Positions 55,859 to 63,953 of a DNA stretch of 64,000 bases are shown here, piece after piece. The DNA lies in the NCBI GenBank assembly GCA_900552655.1, contig USAE01000001.1, positions 3,792 to 67,791 on the forward strand, given 5' to 3'. A model generated the notes under the pieces. That model worked only from the letters and a program-made list of their open reading frames with translations, ran no database searches and was not told where the DNA came from. Every line of letters begins with the position of its first letter. Within the stretch, counting starts at the first letter, position 1. Source of the stretch: an uncultured Clostridium sp. (GTDB lineage: Bacteria; Bacillota; Clostridia; TANB77; CAG-508). The position numbers and the translations under genes were made by a program.

Positions 55859-56528
55859 ATGAAAAAGAAAATAGCTTTATTTATTCTTATTACATTTACC
55901 CTGGTTTGTTTTTCTGGCTGTAGCAAAGAAGAAAACACGCAAACAGAAGTTAATACTTTAGAAGTCAACAGAACATCTACTGATATTACTAATGTTTCTT
56001 TAAATAATTTATCAAATAATATTGTATCAAATACTACTGCTAATGAAATTTCTCCACCAAATAATAATAATACAGAAGAAATATTGGCTCGGTTTTTCTA
56101 CTAAAATATATTCTTCTGATCCCTCAAGGCAAAAAAATTTAGAAATAACGTCTAAGGCATTAAATGGAACCATAGTAAAACCTAACGAAACTTTTTCTTT
56201 TACAAAAACTGTTGGTCCTTCCACTCCTTCTAAAGGATATGAAGAAGCAGATATCTTTGATTCTAATGGTAATAAAATAAAAGGATATGGTGGCGGTAAT
56301 TGTCAAGTAAGCTCTACCTTATATAATGCTGTAAAAAAAGTTCCGTCATTAAAAATTATAGAAAGACATGAGCATAGCAATTATGTACCCTATGTAAAAA
56401 AAGGGCATGATGCCGCAGTTGCATATGGTAGTGTTGACTTCAAATTTAAAAATACTAATAATTTTAACATAAAAATTTTAGTAGAAACATCTAAGAAAAA
56501 TGTCACTGTTAAATTATTAAAGTTTTAA
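55859..56528 (+). CDS. VanW-family lipoprotein, read through a +1 frameshift at CGG
   Basis: The start follows TTAGGAGGATGAG. Residues 4-20 form a signal peptide with lipobox-like FSGC. A Ser/Thr/Asn-rich linker leads to EEILA (codon 77), then an in-frame CGG (56090) and a stop three codons later. Skipping the C gives ILAGFSTKIYSSDPSRQKN, followed by LNGTIVKPNETFSFTKTVG and GYGGGNCQVSSTLYNAVKK, the hallmark VanW core. Total 222 residues. VanW proteins are wall-associated with unknown activity; the neighbouring dacF-type carboxypeptidase fits a peptidoglycan role. Confidence 0.87.
56090..56092 (+). other. +1 frameshift site at CGG in the VanW gene
   Basis: Context is ATA TTG GCT C GGT TTT TCT ACT AAA. 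The zero frame reads Ala-Arg-Phe-Phe-Tyr-stop; skipping C reads Ala-Gly-Phe-Ser-Thr-Lys, which continues into the VanW domain. Confidence 0.87.
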
Positions 56529-56559
56529 TTCATATCTTAACTCCTTTGGCATATATTTT

Positions 56560-57804
56560 ATGAAAAGGAGGTTGATTAAAATAAAAAAAATATTATATAA
56601 ATTTTTGGTTTCTTTTGTTATCTTTAGTTTAATCTTAACACCTGTTTCTTGCTTTGCATTTACAGATTCTTCATATATTTGGTCTCCATCTGAACTATTT
56701 AGTAATGTTAGCTTAGAAAATGAAAGTAAATTGCCTTCAAATTCTTTAAATCTTACTTGTGGAAGTGCTATATTAATTGAACAGTCTACTAGCAAGATTC
56801 TTTATGAACATAATATACATGAGCAATTGCGTCCTGCAAGTGTTACAAAAGTTATGACAATTCTTTTAATTATGGAAGCCATAGATTCCGGAAGACTAAA
56901 TTATAGTGACCAAATACCTTGTAGCGAAGTTGCAAGTTCAATGGGTGGTTCACAAATTTGGCTTGATACAAAAGAAACATTAAGTGTAGATGAAATGTTA
57001 AAAGCAATATGCGTTGTTTCTGCAAACGACTGTACTGTTGCCATGGCGGAATATTTAGCAGGCTCTGAAGAAAATTTTGTAAATTTAATGAATGAAAAAG
57101 CGAAAGAGCTTGGAATGAATGATACTTGTTTTAAAAATTGTCATGGTATAGATGAAGATGGGCATGTATCATCTAGTTATGATATCGCAATTATGTCACG
57201 CGAATTGCTAACTAAACATCCTGATATAACAAAATATACGACTATATATATGGACTCACTTAGAGGCGGAAAATCTGAACTCGTTAATACTAACAAATTA
57301 GTTAGAAATTACAGAGGTGCAACTGGCTTAAAAACGGGTTCTACTTCTCTTGCTTTATATAATTTATCTGCTTCTGCAACTCGTGATGATTTATCTTTAA
57401 TTGCTGTAATAATGAAAGCTCCTACTACTAAAGATAGGTTTGCAGAAGCCACTAAATTATTAGACTATGGTTTTGCAAATTATTCTTTCACTTCTTTCGG
57501 AAAAAAAGGTGATGTAGTAAAAGAAATCCCTGTTTCTAAAGGTGTCTCTTCTTCTGTTAACGCTGTATTGGCTAATAATGCTGGAGTCTTATTAAAAAAA
57601 GGAGAAGAATCTAATGTTGTACAGAATATAGAATTATCAAATAACATTTCTGCTCCCATAAATGAAGGAGATAAGCTCGGAACAATTTCCTATTCCCTAA
57701 ATGGTGAAACTCTTACCTCTATAGACATAATTGCTAAAAATAGTGTAAATAGAATAGATTTTCCACATATGCTACAATTTGTATTTAATTCTTGGATTAA
57801 ATAA
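56560..57804 (+). CDS. dacF: D-alanyl-D-alanine carboxypeptidase (DacF-type, penicillin-binding)
   Basis: About 414 residues. An N-terminal signal peptide ends near PVSCFA. The penicillin-binding core has RPASVTKVMTIL (Ser-x-x-Lys), VVSANDCTVAM (Ser-x-Asn) and GLKTGSTSLA (Lys-Thr-Gly), followed by a C-terminal beta domain. It trims the terminal D-Ala of peptidoglycan stem peptides; the DacF type acts in spore cortex. AAGGAGG lies just inside the annotated ATG, so the true start may be a few codons downstream, possibly a non-ATG codon. It lies 31 bp after the VanW gene and is probably co-transcribed. Confidence 0.92.
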   Translation: MKRRLIKIKKILYKFLVSFVIFSLILTPVSCFAFTDSSYIWSPSELFSNVSLENESKLPSNSLNLTCGSAILIEQSTSKILYEHNIHEQLRPASVTKVMTILLIMEAIDSGRLNYSDQIPCSEVASSMGGSQIWLDTKETLSVDEMLKAICVVSANDCTVAMAEYLAGSEENFVNLMNEKAKELGMNDTCFKNCHGIDEDGHVSSSYDIAIMSRELLTKHPDITKYTTIYMDSLRGGKSELVNTNKLVRNYRGATGLKTGSTSLALYNLSASATRDDLSLIAVIMKAPTTKDRFAEATKLLDYGFANYSFTSFGKKGDVVKEIPVSKGVSSSVNAVLANNAGVLLKKGEESNVVQNIELSNNISAPINEGDKLGTISYSLNGETLTSIDIIAKNSVNRIDFPHMLQFVFNSWIK

Positions 57805-57817
57805 TTTAAATCATATA

Positions 57818-57924
57818 AAAAGCATACCTAAAATTTTCTACCAAATGTAAATTATAAGAAAATCTAAGGTATGCCATAATTCTCTAGTACAGAAATTACT
57901 CCTACCAGGAGTAATTTCCTACTA
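57818..57924 (+). repeat. Two-hairpin structured repeat, copy C
   Basis: GCATACCT pairs with AGGTATGC; AGTACAGAAATTACTCCT pairs with AGGAGTAATTTCCTACT around ACC. Compared with copy A, the changes are paired on both sides. It lies between dacF and the convergent HD gene. Confidence 0.85.
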
Positions 57925-57927
57925 TAT

Positions 57928-57966
57928 AAAAAAGCATACTAGAATTTATCTCTAATATGCTTTTTT
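57928..57966. terminator. Bidirectional terminator between dacF and the HD gene
   Basis: AAAAAAGCATA and TATGCTTTTTT pair, with an inner TAGA/TCTA stem. A runs on the left and T runs on the right suit both convergent genes. Confidence 0.82.
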
Positions 57967-57993
57967 AGTATTTTCAATCTGTGTTATATAAGC

Positions 57994-58032
57994 TAAATCG
58001 GGATTTTAAGGATCGTCCCATAATCCCTGTTT
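57994..58032. repeat. Dispersed palindromic repeat, copy 6
   Basis: AAATCGGGATTTTAAGGATC and GTCCCATAATCCCTGTTT. It ends two bases from the stop of the convergent HD gene. Confidence 0.72.
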
Positions 58033-58034
58033 TA

Positions 58035-58817
58035 TTATATTGCCTCTTCTAGTTCTTTATTTAAATAGTTGTTGGCATGTATATACACTTTATTTAGCTT
58101 TTCCTTTGATTCATTATTTATTTCGTTAAATCTATTGTATAAATTTAAAAGTACTTGTTCTTCTTTTATTTTACTTAATGTAAACTTATAATTAAAGTCA
58201 TATACATATGCAAAATGTGCTATTGCCAAATCTAATCCTGAATTTATATTTTTATAATTTATATATTTATCTTCAAAAAATTCCCTATAAACTTCTTTAT
58301 TTATGCTTTGGTTTTCCACGTCATTCCCATAAAGTACATTCATATTCTCTATATTTAAAACTTTAAATATATCTAGCTTATCTGCATCTCTTATTATTTT
58401 TGTATGTAATAGTTCCTTATCATTTAAATTTTTATCTATATCTAAATAGCCTTTATTATGATTTAATATTGCTTTTTTTATTATATTATCATATTTATCT
58501 TCTATAATGAATTTTCTAATTAATCCATCTTCAAATAGTACTTTTACCCCATATTCTGCATGATTAACGCTATCTTTATCCATAAAAGTATTGTATTTCC
58601 TTATTTGTTCAAATCTTCCAATATCATGTAAGATTCCTATTAATTCTGCAAGTCTAATATCTTCTTCTTCTAATCTTAAATTCTCTGATATTAATCTTGC
58701 TTTTTGACTAACTCTTTCTATGTGCGCAATTTTTAATGCAATTTTGGGATCGTTTGGATTATAATCTTTTACATAATTTTTAAATTCTATTCTTGCGTTT
58801 TTTATATCTATATTCAT
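58035..58817 (-). CDS. HD-domain phosphohydrolase
   Basis: 260 residues. HIERVSQKARLISENLRL gives the first metal His, and LIGILHDIGRFEQIRKYN the HD pair; NHAEYGVKVLFEDG follows, as in YqeK- and CinA-linked HD enzymes that act on nucleotides. A conserved downstream stretch, IIRDADKLDIFKVLN, completes the site. The substrate is unknown; a cyclic or phosphorylated nucleotide is likely from the family. It is convergent with dacF. Confidence 0.85.
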   Translation of the reverse strand: MNIDIKNARIEFKNYVKDYNPNDPKIALKIAHIERVSQKARLISENLRLEEEDIRLAELIGILHDIGRFEQIRKYNTFMDKDSVNHAEYGVKVLFEDGLIRKFIIEDKYDNIIKKAILNHNKGYLDIDKNLNDKELLHTKIIRDADKLDIFKVLNIENMNVLYGNDVENQSINKEVYREFFEDKYINYKNINSGLDLAIAHFAYVYDFNYKFTLSKIKEEQVLLNLYNRFNEINNESKEKLNKVYIHANNYLNKELEEAI

Positions 58818-58908
58818 TTGTAATACCTCCTAGCAAATTTTATCACATCTTATTTTTTATGCAAGTATATAATCAATTTAAGAAGCAAATTATTAAAATT
58901 CGCTTCTT

Positions 58909-59409
58909 TTAGTCATCTTCCATTTCTTTTGAAACTATATTTGTTTTATATTCAAATGGTCTTTTTATTTTTATTATTTTTTCTTTTTTTGTATTACTTT
59001 CTTTTTTATTACATTTATTAATTAAATCATTCGCTTTTTCCATTACATCTGGCACATAGTCTAATAATTTGTCTACAGAAGATGTATGCTCTACCGGCAA
59101 TAATTTCACATTTTCATTTTGAACCACTAAAAATGCTATTGGACTTATATTAACTGCTGCTCCACTTCCTCCACCAAATGGTAATTTATATTCTATAGAT
59201 TCTTCTTTTTCTTTTTTATTGTAGTTATCTATTGTTTCACTATTAAATTCACTCCCACCTGAAGCAAACCCAAATGTTACCTTAGACAAAGGAATAATAA
59301 CTCCATTTTTAGTTTCTATTGGCTTTCCTATTATAGTATTAACATCTACCATATCTTTAATACTACTCATAGTTGTATTCATAAGTCCTTGTATAGGATT
59401 TTCTGGCAT
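58909..59409 (-). CDS. ytfJ: YtfJ/GerW-family sporulation protein
   Basis: 166 residues. NPIQGLMNTTMSSIKDMVD and GKPIETKNGVIIPLSKVTFG begin the family domain; GFASGGSEF, FGGGSGAAVNISPIAFLV and KLLPVEHTSSVDKLLDYVP follow in the usual order. In Bacillus the relative affects spore germination or cortex. It overlaps the DUF2953-like gene by 47 bp, showing coupled expression. Confidence 0.9.
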   Translation of the reverse strand: MPENPIQGLMNTTMSSIKDMVDVNTIIGKPIETKNGVIIPLSKVTFGFASGGSEFNSETIDNYNKKEKEESIEYKLPFGGGSGAAVNISPIAFLVVQNENVKLLPVEHTSSVDKLLDYVPDVMEKANDLINKCNKKESNTKKEKIIKIKRPFEYKTNIVSKEMEDD

Positions 59410-59947
59410 TAGTATCTACTCTCCTTTTTATTAAATTTTCACACATTACACTTATAATATGTATAATTTTTACATTTAATATACTTGTTATATAAAGCTC
59501 ATATTTCGTATCATTACCAAACTTCATATTTACACTATATTTTCCTTCGTCTTCACTTATCATATTTTTTGTAAATATAATTGACAATATTGTTGACATT
59601 AATACTGTTATAAATGTAAGCAAAATTAATTTTTCACTCTGTAAATTTAGTTTTACATAGAGTTCTTGTAGTTTTGCAATTTTTAATAAGTTTTCTAATG
59701 AAATTTTATTTCTTTGTTTTGAATACTTTTTTAGTTGTATTTCTTTTTTCATAAAATGACTATCTAATAAATTTATCTCTAAATATGGTATTACTTTTAA
59801 TAATTTAAATACTATTTTTACCTCTCCATCTTTTCTTTGACCATCTTTAATTATTAAATTATTTATTTGGATTTGTATAGTTGTTAACACTAGTAAAAGT
59901 ATTATAATGCTTAAAATTATTAGTAATGCAAATAAAAATACTAGCAT
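59363..59947 (-). CDS. DUF2953-type membrane protein
   Basis: 194 residues. One membrane span begins the protein (FALLIILSIIILLLVLTTI); a beta-rich middle with KIVFKLLKVIPYLEINLLD is followed by a second span (LLTFITVLMSTILSIIF) and YSVNMKFGNDTKYELYITS. This layout matches DUF2953 proteins, often encoded beside ytfJ in sporulating Firmicutes. Its role is unknown; the shared location suggests spore or membrane function. It ends inside ytfJ. Confidence 0.82.
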   Translation of the reverse strand: MLVFLFALLIILSIIILLLVLTTIQIQINNLIIKDGQRKDGEVKIVFKLLKVIPYLEINLLDSHFMKKEIQLKKYSKQRNKISLENLLKIAKLQELYVKLNLQSEKLILLTFITVLMSTILSIIFTKNMISEDEGKYSVNMKFGNDTKYELYITSILNVKIIHIISVMCENLIKRRVDTNARKSYTRTYEYNYE

Positions 59948-59989
59948 AGTTACACCTCTTTGCTAGTATTTTTTCCAAATTTTATTTAT

Positions 59990-60745
59990 TTATACTATTT
60001 TTTTCTTTTTCTCTACTATTATATCTTCAAACAAGTCTTCTTGTTTAGTATTTACCTTATCTCTTTTTGACATTTCTAATAGTCCACTAAATGCTGTTAC
60101 AACTTCTTGCTTATTATGTTCTTCTATAGAAAATAATTTATTAAATACAAATTTATTATTTTTTATTAATGCTTTAAACATCTCTTTTACTTTACTTGTA
60201 ACTGTATAACTTTCTGTTATTGCTATTTTTTGGATGTTTTCTGCATTTTTGTTTATTTTTTCTTTATTTTTATCCCAAAGTGTTTTATATAAATTTGGAA
60301 TTAAATCTTTATCGTAGTCTTTTTCTATCTGTTTTTTTGGAAGTTCTATTTGTTCTGGCATTTTGAAAAAGCTTTTAGAATTTTCCTCATAATTTACCCT
60401 TAATTTTTCAATAATTTCTTTATACTTCTTATATTCTATAATTCTTTGTATAAGTTCTTCTTCTGTAAGTTCTTCTTCTACTTCATCTTGTTTTGGTAAT
60501 AAACTTTTAGACTTTAGGTAAATTAATGTTGAAGCCATTATTAAAAATTCACTTGCTATATCTAAATTCATTTCTTCCATTTGATTTAAATATTCTATAT
60601 ATTGGTCTGCTATTTCATTTATTTTTATGTCGTATATGTCCATTTTATTTTTGTCTATTAAATGACATAGTAAATCTAATGGTCCTTCAAAATTGTCTAT
60701 TTTTATTGCATATTTATTTGTTTCGAACATTAACATATTTGCCAT
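59990..60745 (-). CDS. scpA: Chromosome segregation/condensation protein ScpA
   Basis: 251 residues. KIDNFEGPLDLLCHLIDKNK is the kleisin N-terminus; YLNQMEEMNLDIASEFLIMA and LIYLKSKSLLPKQDEVEE follow. It bridges the SMC heads. A neighbouring scpB is expected but the next gene downstream is the DUF2953-like gene, so scpB must lie elsewhere. It is 6 bp from recX and probably in the recA operon. Confidence 0.9.
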   Translation of the reverse strand: MANMLMFETNKYAIKIDNFEGPLDLLCHLIDKNKMDIYDIKINEIADQYIEYLNQMEEMNLDIASEFLIMASTLIYLKSKSLLPKQDEVEEELTEEELIQRIIEYKKYKEIIEKLRVNYEENSKSFFKMPEQIELPKKQIEKDYDKDLIPNLYKTLWDKNKEKINKNAENIQKIAITESYTVTSKVKEMFKALIKNNKFVFNKLFSIEEHNKQEVVTAFSGLLEMSKRDKVNTKQEDLFEDIIVEKKKKIV

Positions 60746-60751
60746 AATTAT

Positions 60752-61186
60752 TTACTCCTCAATTTTTATATTGTCTTTTTTATAGCCTTTTCGTAATAAA
60801 TAATTTATTATATCTTCTTTTTCCATATTATTTATTTTTTTATTTATAATATTTTCAGCAGATTTTTTTTCGTATTCTTCTAGTTCTTCTATATGATTAC
60901 TTACATAGTCTTCTAATGTATCTTTCTTTATTCCTTTAGAATACAATTTATATATTACTTCTTTAATAGACATATTTTTTAAACTTTTAAATTCTGTAAC
61001 AGATCTTTCTATATATTCTTTGTCATTTATATAACCAGCTTCTTTTAAGTATTCTATACTATCTTCTAGTAAATCTTCATCTATAGTATTAAATTTTATT
61101 CTGATTTCATTTTCTGTCCTTTTTTTATACATAATATATTTTAATATTTTAGTTTTCTGCTTATCAAATTCTTCTATACTATACAT
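60752..61186 (-). CDS. recX: Regulatory protein RecX
   Basis: 144 residues, shorter than many RecX proteins. Tandem three-helix repeats are seen at ILKYIMYKKRTENEIRIKFN and YLKEAGYINDKEYIERSV, then VIYKLYSKGIKKDTLEDYV, and the last at IINYLLRKGYKKDNIKIEE. RecX limits or modulates RecA filaments. It begins 9 bp after recA and is surely co-transcribed. Confidence 0.85.
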   Translation of the reverse strand: MYSIEEFDKQKTKILKYIMYKKRTENEIRIKFNTIDEDLLEDSIEYLKEAGYINDKEYIERSVTEFKSLKNMSIKEVIYKLYSKGIKKDTLEDYVSNHIEELEEYEKKSAENIINKKINNMEKEDIINYLLRKGYKKDNIKIEE

Positions 61187-61195
61187 TTTTATTCC

Positions 61196-62287
61196 TTACT
61201 TTTTATTTTTCTTTGGCTTTTCTTCATCTTCTACTAATACTACTAAATCATCATCATCGTTAGCTTCTTCATCGCCTAAACTTTTTTCGAAAGCTTTTTC
61301 AAAATTATCTCTTACTTTCTTTTCTACTTCTTCTAATATTTGTGGATTTTCCTTTAGATATTTTTTAACATTTTCTCTACCTTGTCCTATTCTATTTCCA
61401 TCATAGCTAAACCAAGAACCACTTTTTTCTATTATATCTAAATTTACTGCCATATCTAAAATATTTCCTTCTCTTGAAATACCTTTTCCATACACAATAT
61501 CGAATTCTGCCTCTCTAAATGGTGGTGCAACTTTATTTTTTACAACTTTTACTTTTGCTCTAGTTCCTGTTATTTCTCCATCTTGCTTAATATTTTCACT
61601 TTTTCTTATATCCATTCTAACAGAAGCATAAAATTTTAATGCTCTACCTCCTGTTGTTGTTTCTGGATTTCCAAACATTACTCCTATTTTCTCTCTTAAT
61701 TGGTTTATAAATATTAAAACTGTTTTAGATTTATTTATTGCTCCTGCTAGCTTTCTTAGTGCTTGTGACATTAATCTTGCTTGTAGACCCATATGAGAAT
61801 CTCCCATATCTCCATCTATTTCTGCTTTTGGAACTAGTGCTGCTACTGAGTCTACTACTATTACATCTAGTGCTCCACTTCTTACTAATGCTTCTGTTAT
61901 TTCTAAAGCTTGTTCACCTGTATCTGGTTGTGATACTAATAAATTGTCTATATCTACTCCTAAATGTTTTGCATATACTGGGTCTAAAGCATGTTCTGCA
62001 TCTATAAATGCTGCTTCTCCATTCATTTTTTGTGCTTCTGCTATTATATGTAATGCTAATGTTGTTTTACCAGATGATTCTGGACCATATATCTCTATAA
62101 TTCTTCCTCTTGGAACTCCTCCAATTCCTAATGCTATGTCTAAACTTAAAGCTCCTGTTGGTATTGCTTCTACTTCCATTGCTTTAAATTCTCCTAATTT
62201 CATTAAAGAACCTTTTCCAAATTGTTTTTCTATTTGCCCCATTGCTACTTCTAAAGCTTTTTTTCTCTCTAAGTTTTCTTCACTCAT
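61196..62287 (-). CDS. recA: Recombinase RecA
   Basis: 363 residues. [20 protein letters not shown] is Walker [20 protein letters not shown]alker [21 protein letters not shown] the L2-adjacent region. It forms the strand-exchange filament and triggers LexA cleavage. A LexA-like box lies just before the start. The acidic C-terminal tail ([13 protein letters not shown]) is typical. Confidence 0.97.
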   Translation of the reverse strand: MSEENLERKKALEVAMGQIEKQFGKGSLMKLGEFKAMEVEAIPTGALSLDIALGIGGVPRGRIIEIYGPESSGKTTLALHIIAEAQKMNGEAAFIDAEHALDPVYAKHLGVDIDNLLVSQPDTGEQALEITEALVRSGALDVIVVDSVAALVPKAEIDGDMGDSHMGLQARLMSQALRKLAGAINKSKTVLIFINQLREKIGVMFGNPETTTGGRALKFYASVRMDIRKSENIKQDGEITGTRAKVKVVKNKVAPPFREAEFDIVYGKGISREGNILDMAVNLDIIEKSGSWFSYDGNRIGQGRENVKKYLKENPQILEEVEKKVRDNFEKAFEKSLGDEEANDDDDLVVLVEDEEKPKKNKK

Positions 62288-62303
62288 TATTTTTCCTCCT
62301 ATA

Positions 62304-62349
62304 AAACATACGTTTGTTTTTATTATATACTAATTTATTTTTTTGTCAA
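62304..62349 (-). promoter_or_regulatory. recA promoter with LexA (SOS) box
   Basis: On the minus strand TTGACA (62349-62344) and TATAAT (62327-62322) are separated by 16 bases. AAACATACGTTT (62304-62315) lies over the likely transcription start and fits the Gram-positive LexA palindrome; AGGAGG follows. This indicates DNA-damage induction. Confidence 0.85.
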
Positions 62350-62357
62350 TACTTTTT

Positions 62358-63953
62358 TTATCTTCTATACCAATTTTCTATTCCATAGAAAATATTATAT
62401 TGATTTGGTTTTATCTCTCCTACTAAACTCGTACTATATATAACATTTACTTTATTAAAATATAAGCTTATATATGGAACATCATCTTTATATATTTGTA
62501 ATAATCTATTTGTATCTTCTTTTATCTTATTTTCATCTGTTATACTTAATAATTCATTTAATAATTTATTTGCCTCTTCATTTTGGTAATTTGCTAAATT
62601 TCCTGAACCAAAATAAGTTATTAGGCTAGGTGATAAAGAACTATTTGTTCCTGTTATTATCATTCCATAGTTTCTATTATCTAATGCGGTCTTAAACCTA
62701 TCTTTATTAAGTTTAGAAATATTTACATGAATTCCTACGTTTTCTAAACTTGATTTAATTATATCTGCTGTAGCAACTTGTACCCCATTATCTGCATTTA
62801 CTGTAAGATTTATATTTAGCTTTATTGTTTTATAATCTTCTACTTTTTGCCAGCTTCCATACTTATATGACCATCCATTATCTATTAAAACTTGTTTAGC
62901 TTGGTCTGGGTTATAACCTGCACTACTACTGTTTTGGTCAAATGTCCAATTGCCATAATCTAATGGGTTATCTGCAATATAATATTTACCTCCAAATACA
63001 CTTGTTACTATACTACTCTTATCTATTGCACATGCTATTGCTTTTCTAACTTCCCATCTACTTAGTAAATTATCAGCTGTATTTAAAGCTATAAAGTCAT
63101 GTCTTCTTCCATAATATTCTTTTTTATTATATCCAATTGTACCAATGTTTTCTTCTATATTTGTATTCTCTGTTGTTAATATATCTATATTTCCTAGTTT
63201 AAAGGCATTATATGCTTCTCCCATTGATGAATATTTATTTACATTTATAGTATCTACTTTCGCATTTTTTTCTGTAATTTGCCACCAATTCATATTCTTT
63301 TTTAATACCATTGTTCTGTCTGTATTTGATTCTATTTTGTACATTCCTGTTCCAATTAAAGTATTGTTTTTAGGTGTATTGTAAATATCTTCGCCTGATA
63401 AATATGTACTAGATATTATAGGAAATATTAAATTATATTCAAAAAAAGGTATTACTGTATCTAAATTTATTCTTATACTATAATTATCTATTACATCTAC
63501 ACTTGCAATATGTTGTACATTATAACTATATATAGAATTTATTTGTTTTAATGTTTCTACAGTATATTTTACATCTTGAGCAGTAAAAGCTGTTCCGTCT
63601 TGCCATTTTACATTATTTCTTAATTTTATTACATATGACATATCACCTGACTTTGCCCATTCTTTCGCTAAACATGGCTTTAATTTATAATTTTCATCTA
63701 ACTCTATTAATGGTTCATATATTAATTTTGCTATTTCTTGTACATTTCTATTATTACTTAACAATGGATTTATTGTGTCATAATTTACAATTTCCATTCT
63801 TAAGTCTGTAATGGTTTGAGTCGTCTTTTCTGCTATTTGATTATTACTATTTTCTTCTTTTTTATTATTATCTTCATAAATAATATAAGTTGCTAAACCT
63901 ACTATGATAATAACTACTACAAAAAATATATATTTCATAACATTTGATTTCAT
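62358..63953 (-). CDS. Oligopeptide ABC transporter substrate-binding protein (SBP family 5), membrane-anchored
   Basis: 531 residues. A single hydrophobic span (YIFFVVVIIIVGLATYIIY) opens the protein but no lipobox Cys follows, so it is probably held by an uncleaved anchor. The SBP_bac_5 core contains LIYEPLIELDENYKLKPCLA, VIKLRNNVKWQDGTAFTAQD and YYGRRHDFIALNTADNLLS. It binds peptides or similar ligands outside the membrane; no permease or ATPase genes of an Opp system lie here. It is upstream of recA but separated by the recA promoter. Confidence 0.88.
   Translation of the reverse strand: MKSNVMKYIFFVVVIIIVGLATYIIYEDNNKKEENSNNQIAEKTTQTITDLRMEIVNYDTINPLLSNNRNVQEIAKLIYEPLIELDENYKLKPCLAKEWAKSGDMSYVIKLRNNVKWQDGTAFTAQDVKYTVETLKQINSIYSYNVQHIASVDVIDNYSIRINLDTVIPFFEYNLIFPIISSTYLSGEDIYNTPKNNTLIGTGMYKIESNTDRTMVLKKNMNWWQITEKNAKVDTINVNKYSSMGEAYNAFKLGNIDILTTENTNIEENIGTIGYNKKEYYGRRHDFIALNTADNLLSRWEVRKAIACAIDKSSIVTSVFGGKYYIADNPLDYGNWTFDQNSSSAGYNPDQAKQVLIDNGWSYKYGSWQKVEDYKTIKLNINLTVNADNGVQVATADIIKSSLENVGIHVNISKLNKDRFKTALDNRNYGMIITGTNSSLSPSLITYFGSGNLANYQNEEANKLLNELLSITDENKIKEDTNRLLQIYKDDVPYISLYFNKVNVIYSTSLVGEIKPNQYNIFYGIENWYRR

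Noticed and set aside
2905..56528. Five frameshifts as sequencing or assembly errors
   Set aside because: Errors in AT-rich DNA cluster at homopolymers; here each extra base is a C placed before GG outside any homopolymer, and similar out-of-frame CGG triplets in neighbouring genes are error-free. Raw reads would be needed to exclude it fully.
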